A DNA stretch of 48,632 nucleotides from Chloroflexota bacterium (GTDB lineage: Bacteria; Chloroflexota; Limnocylindria; Limnocylindrales; CSP1-4). The stretch covers positions 1 through 48,632 of the forward strand of contig JAJXUG010000029.1 in NCBI GenBank assembly GCA_021783095.1, in the 5' to 3' direction. The first letter of the stretch is position 1. Each line of letters begins with the position of its first letter. The notes under the pieces were generated by a model. It made no database searches, was not told where the DNA came from, and saw only the letters and a program-made list of their open reading frames with translations. Position numbers and translations under genes: made by a program. Below are positions 40,743 through 47,469 of this stretch, one piece after another.

Positions 40743-41345
40743 ATGGCGGACGCGGGCCGAGTCATCGCGGGCTCCGCGAAGGGCGTCCGGCTCGCCGCGC
40801 CCGGGCCCGGCACGCGGCCGCTGGCGGACCGCGTGAAGCAGACGCTGTTCGCGGTGATCGAGCCCGAGCTCGACGGCGCGGTCGTGCTCGACCTGTTCGC
40901 CGGGAGCGGGGCCGGCGGGATCGAGGCGCTCTCGCGGCGAGCCGCCCGGGCCGTGTTCGTGGAGAAGGACGGCGGCGCGGCGAGGGTCATCGGCGAGAAC
41001 CTTCGGCGTGCGGCGTTGACGGCCCAGGGCCTGGTCGTCAAGCGCGACGCCATCGCGTGGCTGGCCGACCCGGCGGGCGCCGCCGCGTCTGGCCCGTTCG
41101 ACGTCGTGCTCCTGGACCCGCCGTACGCCGACACCGATGCGCTGGCCCACGCGCTCGAGCTGCTGGGCGCGCACCTCGCCCCCCACGGCGTCGTCGTCGC
41201 CAAGCACTTCTGGCGCGACGCCCCGCCGCCGCGGGCCGGGCTGCTAGCATCGGTCCGCGAGCGCCGCTTCGGGGAGACGGCGCTGACCTTCTACCGGCGC
41301 CGGGACTCGGCGCCGCCCGAGCGCGAGGAGGCGGACGAATCGTGA
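40743..41345 (+). CDS. rsmD: 16S rRNA (guanine966-N2)-methyltransferase RsmD
   Basis: 200 residues. The family start RVIAGSAKGVRLAAPGPGTRPLADRVKQTLFAVI is followed by the SAM site VLDLFAGSGAGGIEALSR and the target-base motif LLDPPYAD. It modifies G966 of 16S rRNA. It overlaps coaD by 4 nt, the standard rsmD-coaD pairing. Confidence 0.96.
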   Translation: MADAGRVIAGSAKGVRLAAPGPGTRPLADRVKQTLFAVIEPELDGAVVLDLFAGSGAGGIEALSRRAARAVFVEKDGGAARVIGENLRRAALTAQGLVVKRDAIAWLADPAGAAASGPFDVVLLDPPYADTDALAHALELLGAHLAPHGVVVAKHFWRDAPPPRAGLLASVRERRFGETALTFYRRRDSAPPEREEADES

Positions 41346-41854
41346 GCGTCGCGGTCTACCCGGGCTCGTTCGACCCGATCACCAATGGCCACCTCGATGT
41401 CATGCGCCGCGCCGCCCGCGTCTTCGACCGCGTGGTGGTCGGGGTCCTCGCGAATCCGCGCAAGCAGCCGCTGCTGGGCGCTGCGGAGCGCGTCGCGGTG
41501 ATCGAAGAGGTCGTGGCCGCGGACCCTGAACTCGCGGGCCGCGTCGACGTGCGCACGTTCGACGGCCTGACCGTCGACTTCTGCCGCGAGGCCGGGGCCT
41601 CGTCACTGGTCCGCGGTCTGCGGGTCATCTCGGACTTCGAGAGCGAGATGCAGCTCGCGCACAACAACCGTGAGCTCGCGCCGGACGTGGACACCGTCTT
41701 CTTCATGACCTCGCTCGAGCACAGCTACATCAGCTCGAGCCTGGTCAAGGAGATCGCCCAGTTCGGGGGAGACGTGTCGCGGATGCTGCCCCCGCCGGCG
41801 GCCCAGGCGTTGGCCGGGGCGCTGGGCGCGTCTCGGGCGGCGCACGGAGGCTAG
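41342..41854 (+). CDS. coaD: Phosphopantetheine adenylyltransferase
   Basis: Makes dephospho-CoA from phosphopantetheine and ATP. 170 residues: VYPGSFDPITNGHLDVMRRA with the nucleotidyl-transferase TxGH motif (T14, H17), SLVRGLRVISDFESE, LAHNNRELAP, and the ISSSLVKEIA signature. GTG 41342 overlaps the rsmD stop. CoA output supports acpP and plsX functions encoded downstream. Confidence 0.97.
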   Translation: MSVAVYPGSFDPITNGHLDVMRRAARVFDRVVVGVLANPRKQPLLGAAERVAVIEEVVAADPELAGRVDVRTFDGLTVDFCREAGASSLVRGLRVISDFESEMQLAHNNRELAPDVDTVFFMTSLEHSYISSSLVKEIAQFGGDVSRMLPPPAAQALAGALGASRAAHGG

Positions 41855-41875
41855 GAGTCCGCCTCGGCCGCGTGC

Positions 41876-41881
41876 CATAAT
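41876..41881 (+). promoter_or_regulatory. Extended -10 promoter of the coiled-coil/yceD unit
   Basis: TGC plus CATAAT, five of six matches to TATAAT. The predicted start near 41888 gives a leader of about 42 nt that includes the GGGGAG ribosome binding site before CTG 41930. Confidence 0.6.
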
Positions 41882-41929
41882 CATCTCCCGAGACGCCCCG
41901 CCCCGGGGCACAGCCTGGGGAGCCGACCG

Positions 41930-42487
41930 CTGGACATCATCTTCCTCGTCGAGCGCTTGGAGTCCCTGATCGCCAACGGGAAGCCACTGCCGCTGACCAA
42001 GAGCGCGATCGTCGACCGCGAGCAGGCGCTCAACCTGATCGACGAACTCCGCGTCGCCGTGCCCGAGGAGGTCCGTGCCGCCAAGCGGATCAACACCGAG
42101 GGCGAGCGGATCATCGAGAAGGCCCAGGAGGAGGCCGAGCGCATCGTCGCCCGCGCCCAGGAGCAGGCTGCCTTCCTCATCGGGGAGCGCGGGCTGACCG
42201 AGGCCGCCGAGGCGGAGAGTCGCCGGATCCTGATGGAGGCCGACGACGACGCGGACAACGTCCGCCATGGCGCCGACGAATACGCGGCGGGCGTGATGGC
42301 GGCGCTCGAGGCCGAGGTGAATCGGACCCTGCGCGGCATCGAGCGCGGGATCGCGATGCTCGACGAGCGCCGGGCGGCCTACGAGGCCCAGGCCGAGGCC
42401 GAGGCCAGCCCTGCGCCCGAGTACGGCGCCCCGCTCCCCGGCGGACCGATCGACGACGAGGGGCTCGGGAACCTGGCCCGGCGATGA
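41930..42487 (+). CDS. DivIVA-like coiled-coil protein with a probable CTG start
   Basis: 185 residues if CTG 41930 is the start. That start gives (M)DIIFLVERLESLIANGKPLPLT, which matches the opening usual for this family, and GGGGAG lies 7 nt upstream, an ideal distance. No ATG or GTG exists in frame nearby; TTG 41957 would cut off the conserved first nine residues and has no ribosome binding site. A long coiled coil follows (about 55-155, rich in Glu/Ala/Arg: EKAQEEAERIVARAQEQA), resembling ATP synthase b-subunit or DivIVA helices. The function is unknown. The ATG of yceD overlaps its stop. Confidence 0.8.
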   Translation: MDIIFLVERLESLIANGKPLPLTKSAIVDREQALNLIDELRVAVPEEVRAAKRINTEGERIIEKAQEEAERIVARAQEQAAFLIGERGLTEAAEAESRRILMEADDDADNVRHGADEYAAGVMAALEAEVNRTLRGIERGIAMLDERRAAYEAQAEAEASPAPEYGAPLPGGPIDDEGLGNLARR

Positions 42488-43080
42488 GCGCGGGCGAGTC
42501 CCACCCGTCGTACCCAGTCGACACGCACGGCGACCCCCTGACGTTCAACGTGTCCGGCCTGCTGGCGGAACCGGCCGGCGCCGTCCGCGAGTACCGCATC
42601 GACGACGTGGAGGTGGACCTCGGCGAGGATCTGGTCCTCGTGCGCCCGGTCTCGGGCAGGATCCGGCTCCTCCGGACGAATCGGGGGCTGGTGGTCGAAT
42701 CGGATCTCGACACTGCGCTCGCCGGAGAGTGCGCCCGCTGCCTGCGACCGACGGTGACCGACGTCCACGTCGAGCTCGCCGAGGAGGTCCTGCCCACCAT
42801 CGACCTCGCGAGCGGGCTCCCCGTCACGCTCGAGGAGGGCGAGGATCCCGAGACGCCGCGCCTCACGGACCACCACGACCTCGAGCTTCGGCCGCTCGTG
42901 GCTGAGGCCATCAGCCTCGCCGAGCCCATCGCGCCCCTGTGCGAGCCCGACTGTCCCGGCCTGTGCGAGGAGTGCGGCGAGCGCCTCACGCCTGGTCACG
43001 CTCACGGCGACGGCCCCATCGACCCGAGACTGGAGGCGCTGCGGGCGTTCCGTGTCGCTGACGACGAGGTCGAGGACTAG
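42484..43080 (+). CDS. yceD: DUF177/YceD family protein
   Basis: 198 residues. Family features are FNVSGLLAEPAGAVREY, the conserved CARCLRP Cys pair after ALAGE, LELRPLVAEAISLAEPIAPLCEPDCPGLCEECG, and DPRLEAL near the end. YceD (DUF177) is linked to rRNA accumulation and is almost always followed by rpmF. Here rpmF is displaced by about 1.15 kb because of an inserted minus-strand gene and a repeat block. Confidence 0.92.
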   Translation: MSAGESHPSYPVDTHGDPLTFNVSGLLAEPAGAVREYRIDDVEVDLGEDLVLVRPVSGRIRLLRTNRGLVVESDLDTALAGECARCLRPTVTDVHVELAEEVLPTIDLASGLPVTLEEGEDPETPRLTDHHDLELRPLVAEAISLAEPIAPLCEPDCPGLCEECGERLTPGHAHGDGPIDPRLEALRAFRVADDEVED

Positions 43081-43096
43081 GGCGAACGCTTCTCCC

Positions 43097-43825
43097 TCAG
43101 CGGCCCGAGACGAGTCGCGCAGCGCCGTGCTCGATGACCGCCCAGACCAGGGCCGGTCCCGGCCATCTTGTCGTTCCCGCAAGGGCAGACACGGCGTCGT
43201 CCGGGTGCGCCGGATAAGCGACGCGGAGCTGTGCCGCGAAGTCGTGGGCGACCTGCCGCGTGGCCTTCGTTCGCCGGACGACAAGCAGGCGGCTCACCGC
43301 CGGGGCCTCGTGCAGGCGCTCCCAGCCCTCCCAGGAGGGGAGCGAGTCCGCCTTTGCCGCCGACCAGCGGACCAGCTGCTCGAGCCGGTGGAGCGCGCCC
43401 TGGATCTCGGTGGCGACGATCACCCGCTCGCGCGGCTCGTGGAACGCGACGTCGATCCAGCCACGGCTTGGGCGCGTCACGGCGAGCTCCGTGAACGCCT
43501 CCCAGCGCGGGTGTCGCGCGTGGAGGAGCCACTCGAGGATGGGCGCCTGGTGGCGGTCGTGGATCGCGGGACCCGTGTTCGGGTACAGGCGCATGCCGAG
43601 GTCGGCGCCGAGCACCGCGGCCAGGCGTCCGTACGCCTCGGGCGTCGGGTTCTCCGTGCCAGCGAGAATGCGAGCCACGTACTGGTAGGTCAGGCCCGCG
43701 GCGGCAGCCAGCTGCCGTATGGAGATCCCGGCGTCGGCCAAAAGCTGACGAAGTTGCTCGACCAGCCCGGCACGAAGCCTGCCGGTCCGTCGGTCAGCGG
43801 CCCGCTGGAGGTGCGTGGAGGTCAT
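43097..43825 (-). CDS. XRE-type HTH protein with a PD-(D/E)XK nuclease-like C-terminal domain
   Basis: 242 residues. An XRE helix-turn-helix (about 20-75, ISIRQLAAAAGLTYQYVARILAG) is followed by a domain with RGWIDVAF (D125), VIVATEIQG (E140, Q142), a helix LHRLEQLVRWSAAKADSL, and SRLLVVRRTKATRQVA. This strand-helix order with E113, D125 and E140-x-Q142 resembles a PD-(D/E)XK nuclease, with Gln in place of the usual Lys. Similar uncharacterised HTH proteins seem familiar from Actinobacteria and Chloroflexi, though this was not searched. It lies antisense within the normally contiguous yceD-rpmF pair and lacks a ribosome binding site. Its function could be regulation, defence or toxin control. 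Confidence 0.75.
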   Translation of the reverse strand: MTSTHLQRAADRRTGRLRAGLVEQLRQLLADAGISIRQLAAAAGLTYQYVARILAGTENPTPEAYGRLAAVLGADLGMRLYPNTGPAIHDRHQAPILEWLLHARHPRWEAFTELAVTRPSRGWIDVAFHEPRERVIVATEIQGALHRLEQLVRWSAAKADSLPSWEGWERLHEAPAVSRLLVVRRTKATRQVAHDFAAQLRVAYPAHPDDAVSALAGTTRWPGPALVWAVIEHGAARLVSGR

Positions 43826-43863
43826 GGGGGCTATCCAAGCACCCGTCGCTCACGGCTGGCTTA

Positions 43864-44046
43864 TCGCAACCCGTAACCCGGCAGGTACACAAATCGCAGC
43901 TGGCCACGCTGCTTCGTCGCCTCCCAGGCTACGAACTGACCGATTGGCTGGGCCTGGCGGGCGATCCTGGGTCGTTTCGGCGTCCGGCAGGTGACGAACT
44001 GTTGTGAAGGACGCGAAGTGTGCACCTGGTGGGTTACGGGTTGCGG
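43864..44046. repeat. Imperfect long inverted repeat upstream of rpmF
   Basis: The left arm 43864-43890 and right arm 44020-44046 match as reverse complements at 23 of 27 positions, with a perfect 15-nt core GGGTTACGGGTTGCG. Each arm carries tandem AACCCG units. Inside, a 13-nt near-direct repeat (AGGCTACGAACTG at 43927, AGGTGACGAACTG at 43989) occurs. A 9-nt tandem GCGGACGTG follows at 44043-44069. The 408-nt region 43826-44233 otherwise holds only the rpmF promoter and leader. Confidence 0.7.
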
Positions 44047-44109
44047 ACGTGGCGGACGTGGCGGACGGAGCTCGACGGACATGGTTCGACGGACCGTGCC
44101 GGGACCCGG

Positions 44110-44115
44110 TACACT
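44110..44115 (+). promoter_or_regulatory. -10 promoter of the rpmF-plsX operon
   Basis: TACACT with a predicted start near 44122. The leader of about 110 nt ends in an AGGAG site (44217-44221) before ATG 44234. Confidence 0.5.
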
Positions 44116-44233
44116 CCCGCTTCGGCCCACCGCCCCGGTGAGCGCATTCGTGCGCCCGGGACACAGGCGACAGCAACCAGACACCATCGCGGGGCCATCC
44201 GCGCGATGAGCCTCAACAGGAGCGTAGACCGAC

Positions 44234-44440
44234 ATGGGTGTTCCGAAGCGAAAGGTCGCTCACGCCCGGCAGATGGACCGGCGGAGCCACCACGCCCTCA
44301 CCCTGCCGCAGCTCGTCGAGTGCCCGCATTGCCACGAGCAGAAGCTGCCGCACCGGGTCTGCCCGGCCTGCGGGTGGTACAACGGCCGGCAGGCGGTCGT
44401 GCTCAAGACGCCGGGCGCCGAGGGCGGCGACAAGGCCTAA
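44234..44440 (+). CDS. rpmF: 50S ribosomal protein L32, zinc-binding form
   Basis: 68 residues: MGVPKRKVAHARQMDRRSHH and the zinc ribbon CPHCHEQKLPHRVCPACGWYNGRQ with two CxxC pairs. With S18 and L28 this is the third zinc-type ribosomal protein in the window. It starts the fatty-acid/RNA-processing operon, followed 7 nt later by plsX. Confidence 0.97.
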   Translation: MGVPKRKVAHARQMDRRSHHALTLPQLVECPHCHEQKLPHRVCPACGWYNGRQAVVLKTPGAEGGDKA

Positions 44441-44447
44441 TCGCGTC

Positions 44448-45527
44448 GTGGCCGCGACGCAGGATCCCAAGCCCGGTTCATCCGCCCGGAGCGGCGTCCG
44501 CATCGCCGTCGACGCCATGGGCGGCGACTACGGCGCGCCCGAAGTGGTGCCCGGCGCCGTCAAGTGGGCTCGCGAGCATCCGGCCGACGAGGTCATCCTG
44601 GTCGGCGACGAGCCGCTCGTGCGGAGCCTCGCCGCTGATGCGCCACCGAATGTTCGCTTCGTCCACGGCCCCGACGTCGTGGGGATGGACGAGCACCCCG
44701 CTCGCGCGCTCGCGCGCAAGAAGCAGTCGTCGATCCGGGTTGCCACGGAGCTCGTCAAGAGCGGGGAAGCCGACGGCGTCCTGACCGCCGGCCACACGGG
44801 CGCCGGGATGGCCGCGGGCGTCCTGATCCTGGGCACGCTGCCGGGCATCGACCGACCGGCGCTCGCCGTGCAGCTGCCCGGCGGCAAGCCGTTCCTGCTG
44901 CTCGACATCGGTGCCAACCCAGACTCCACAGGCGAGAACCTGGCGCAGTACGCGCGGATGGGCGCCATCTTCGCGGAGCGCGTCATGGGCATCCCGACGC
45001 CGCGGGTGGCGCTGCTCTCGATCGGCGAGGAGAAGGGCAAGGGCGACGCCCGCATCGCGAAGGCAACCGAGCTGATCGACCAGACGGACCTCAACTTCAT
45101 CGGCAACGTCGAGGGCCGCGACCTGACCAAGTTCGTCGCCGACGTCGTCGTGTGCGACGCCGTCCTCGGCAACGTCGTCATGAAGTTCTTCGAGGGCCTC
45201 TCGCGGTACATCTTCGACCTGGTCAGCGCCGAGTTCCGCGGCTCGCTTCGGGGCCGGCTGTCGGGGTTGCTGTTCCTGCCGTCCAGGGAGAGACTGGTCA
45301 AGAAGTTCGATGCCGAGGTCGTGGGCGGGTCGCCCCTGCTCGGCGTGGACGGCACGCTGCTCATCACCCACGGCAGCGCCAAGCGGCGGATGATCTGGTA
45401 CGGCATGGAGGCCACGGCGCGCTCGATCCGCGAGGGAGTCAACGCCCAGATCGCCGAGTCGCTGGGCGTCGACGGTCAGGCACGTGCGGAGGAAGCGGTC
45501 GAGCTGCGCGTGGCGGAGGGGAAGTAG
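44448..45527 (+). CDS. plsX: Phosphate acyltransferase PlsX
   Basis: Converts acyl-ACP to acyl-phosphate for phospholipid synthesis. 359 residues from GTG 44448. Signatures are VRIAVDAMGGDYGAPEVV, GVLTAGHTGAGMAAG, LLDIGANPDSTGENLAQYARMG, PRVALLSIGEEKGKG, FIGNVEGRD, VCDAVLGNVVMKFFEG and LITHGSAKRRMI. The rpmF-plsX order is conserved in most bacteria. The next gene starts 2 nt after its stop. Confidence 0.96.
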   Translation: MAATQDPKPGSSARSGVRIAVDAMGGDYGAPEVVPGAVKWAREHPADEVILVGDEPLVRSLAADAPPNVRFVHGPDVVGMDEHPARALARKKQSSIRVATELVKSGEADGVLTAGHTGAGMAAGVLILGTLPGIDRPALAVQLPGGKPFLLLDIGANPDSTGENLAQYARMGAIFAERVMGIPTPRVALLSIGEEKGKGDARIAKATELIDQTDLNFIGNVEGRDLTKFVADVVVCDAVLGNVVMKFFEGLSRYIFDLVSAEFRGSLRGRLSGLLFLPSRERLVKKFDAEVVGGSPLLGVDGTLLITHGSAKRRMIWYGMEATARSIREGVNAQIAESLGVDGQARAEEAVELRVAEGK

Positions 45528-45529
45528 CC

Positions 45530-45838
45530 ATGGCTGCGCTCACGGTCGGCCCCGGCGTCATCCGGGAGACGGTTCGGCTGGCGGCCCTCGAGGTGCCCGG
45601 CGTCCTGCGCGTCGGCCGCGGCGGCCCGCGGTGGCGGGCGTGGTTCCGCGGCGCCCCGGTCAAGATTCGCGTCCGCGACGGCCAGGTCCACGTCACGCTG
45701 TGGGTCGTCGCCCGCCCCCGCCAGCGCCTTGTGCCGCTCGCCGCCCAGGTCCGCGCCGCCACCGGTGCCGCCGTGGTGCGCCTGCTGGGCATGGAGCTCG
45801 GCGGCGTGACCGTGCTGGTGGACGGTGTCGGGAGCTGA
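45530..45838 (+). CDS. Short Asp23/Gls24 family protein
   Basis: 102 residues: GVIRETVRLAALEVPGVLRVGRG, VHVTLWVVARPRQRLVPLAAQVRAAT and VTVLVDGV follow the Asp23 pattern of a helix, beta strands, then a helix. It is a second, shorter paralogue of the gene at 36105. In many Gram-positive genomes an Asp23 gene precedes nusB, as here, with a 14-nt overlap. The role is likely envelope-related but is not shown by the sequence. Confidence 0.8.
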   Translation: MAALTVGPGVIRETVRLAALEVPGVLRVGRGGPRWRAWFRGAPVKIRVRDGQVHVTLWVVARPRQRLVPLAAQVRAATGAAVVRLLGMELGGVTVLVDGVGS

Positions 45839-46292
45839 GCCCCGTCGCCAGCGGCGGGATCGCTCGAACGAGGAGCTGGTCCGGAGCCGGCGCGCCGGTC
45901 GTCGCCTGGCGCTGGCGGCCGTGTTCGAGGCCGAGTTCGGGCAGCGCACGGCCGAGGCCGTCCTGGAGCGCCACCTGGCCCTCGAGCAGGACCCGGAGGC
46001 GGGAATCACCGCCCGCGCGCTGGTCGCCGCCGTGACCGAGCACCGCGACACGATCGACGCCAGGATCGCCGAGGTCGCCCCTCAATACCCGGTGGTTTCG
46101 CTGGCCCGGATGGACCGCGCATTGCTCCGTTGCGGCATCTGCGAGGTGCTACACTCGCCCGCGACGCCGGCCCGGGTGGCAATCGCCGAGTGGGTCGAGC
46201 TGGCTCGCACGTATTCGGGTGACCCAATGCGTCGGCTTGTCAACGGCGTACTCGGGCGTGTGGCCCGCGATCTCAATGCAAGCAGGCGATAG
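45825..46292 (+). CDS. nusB: Transcription antitermination factor NusB
   Basis: 155 residues. The NusB fold shows [61 protein letters not shown], and [36 protein letters not shown], which match the RNA- and NusE-binding helices. NusB promotes rRNA operon antitermination. GTG 45825 lies inside the preceding gene. A full TGnTAnnnT match (TGC plus TACACT, 46150-46155) near its end could give an extra promoter for acpP. Confidence 0.94.
   Translation: MSGAEPRRQRRDRSNEELVRSRRAGRRLALAAVFEAEFGQRTAEAVLERHLALEQDPEAGITARALVAAVTEHRDTIDARIAEVAPQYPVVSLARMDRALLRCGICEVLHSPATPARVAIAEWVELARTYSGDPMRRLVNGVLGRVARDLNASRR
46150..46155 (+). promoter_or_regulatory. Candidate internal promoter upstream of acpP
   Basis: TGC plus TACACT inside nusB is a full TGnTAnnnT match. 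A start near 46162 would give a leader of about 150 nt for acpP. Being inside a coding sequence, it may be coincidental. Confidence 0.35.
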
Positions 46293-46312
46293 CCCAATCC
46301 AGGAGGGAGCCA

Positions 46313-46549
46313 GTGGCCACGACGTACGATCGGCTGAAGAAGATCGTTGTCGAGCAGCTCGGGGTCGACGAGTCGGAAGTGACGCCCGAGGCGTCGTTCG
46401 TCGATGATCTCAATGCCGATTCCCTGGACCTCGTCGAGCTCATCATGAGCCTCGAGGAGGAGTTCGGAACGGAGATCTCGGACGAGGACGCCGAGAAGAT
46501 CCGCACCGTCCAGGACGCCGTCGAGTACATCGACGAGCGCTCGGCCTGA
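46313..46549 (+). CDS. acpP: Acyl carrier protein
   Basis: 78 residues from GTG 46313, with an AGGAGG site upstream. The phosphopantetheine Ser is S37 in [20 protein letters not shown]. It is strongly acidic, as expected. It carries acyl chains in fatty-acid synthesis and supplies PlsX. It lies between nusB and rnc; the acpP-rnc-smc order is a common conserved block. Confidence 0.97.
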   Translation: MATTYDRLKKIVVEQLGVDESEVTPEASFVDDLNADSLDLVELIMSLEEEFGTEISDEDAEKIRTVQDAVEYIDERSA

Positions 46550-46569
46550 CACCGTCGGACCGGGGCGAG

Positions 46570-47469
46570 ATGCACCCGGCCGAGGCGCTGATCGAGCGGC
46601 TGGGCCTACCGGTCCGGGACCGGGACCTGCTGGCGCAGGCCCTGATCCACAGCAGCTGGCTCCACGAGCACCCAGACTCACCGCTGGGGCATAACGAGCG
46701 GCTGGAGTTCCTTGGCGACGCGGTCGTCAGCCTCGCCGTCTCCGAGGCGCTCTACCGGCGCCACCCCTCCGACGACGAGGGCATCCTGTCCGCTCGACGT
46801 GCCGCCATCGTCAGCACGCCCGGCCTCGCCCGGCTCGCCGTGAGGCTTGAGCTGGGCGGGTTCCTGCTGCTGGGCGAGGGCGAGGCGCAGCGCGGCGGCC
46901 GGGTCCGGCCGTCCCTGCTGGCCTCCGCGTTCGAGGCGCTCGTCGGGGCGATCTACCTGGATCTGGGCTGGGACGTCGCCCGTGACTGGATCCACGCGCA
47001 GGCCGAGCAGGAGCTCACGGCCGAGGTGGCCCTGACCTCGCTCAAGAGTCCCAAGAGCCGCCTCCAGGAGCATACGCAGCGCACCTCCGGGGACCGGCCG
47101 ATCTACCGGCTGGTCGAGGCCGTCGGGCCGGACCACGAGAAGCACTTCCGCATTGAGGTCGAGGTGGACGGGCGCGTGCTCGGGGCGGGCGAGGGCGCCT
47201 CGCGTCGCATCGCCGAGACGCAGGCCGCAGCCGAGGCGCTCGAGACGATCCGTCGCGAGCGACTGGCGGCCAAGGCCTCGCGGCGCGCGCACGATGCTGA
47301 CGCCAGCCCTGACGGTGTGGCGCTTGGCGAGGCCGCCACCGACGCCGGAGGCGACGCCGGCCGGCAGGAAGTCGAAGCCGAGGCCGCCAAGGACGCCGGC
47401 CCGGCCCAGGGTGTTGGCTCCGCCGATGCGACGGCGTCCGCGAAGGCCGCCCCGACCGACCTCTCGTGA
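46570..47469 (+). CDS. rnc: Ribonuclease III
   Basis: Cleaves double-stranded RNA, including rRNA precursors. 299 residues. The catalytic signature HNERLEFLGDAVVS (41-54) and downstream LLASAFEALVGAIYLDLG carry the metal-binding acids. A double-stranded RNA-binding domain follows (about 158-228, SPKSRLQEHTQRTSGDRPIYR ends its first strand; RIAETQAAAEALE is its last helix). The last 70 residues are an Ala/Asp-rich low-complexity tail not found in E. coli RNase III. It overlaps smc by 4 nt. Confidence 0.96.
   Translation: MHPAEALIERLGLPVRDRDLLAQALIHSSWLHEHPDSPLGHNERLEFLGDAVVSLAVSEALYRRHPSDDEGILSARRAAIVSTPGLARLAVRLELGGFLLLGEGEAQRGGRVRPSLLASAFEALVGAIYLDLGWDVARDWIHAQAEQELTAEVALTSLKSPKSRLQEHTQRTSGDRPIYRLVEAVGPDHEKHFRIEVEVDGRVLGAGEGASRRIAETQAAAEALETIRRERLAAKASRRAHDADASPDGVALGEAATDAGGDAGRQEVEAEAAKDAGPAQGVGSADATASAKAAPTDLS

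Noticed and set aside
43861-44235. Minus-strand 124-codon frame through the repeat block upstream of rpmF.
   Set aside because: It reads through the inverted repeat and the rpmF promoter and leader, lacks a ribosome binding site, and its sequence mirrors the repeats rather than a protein pattern.
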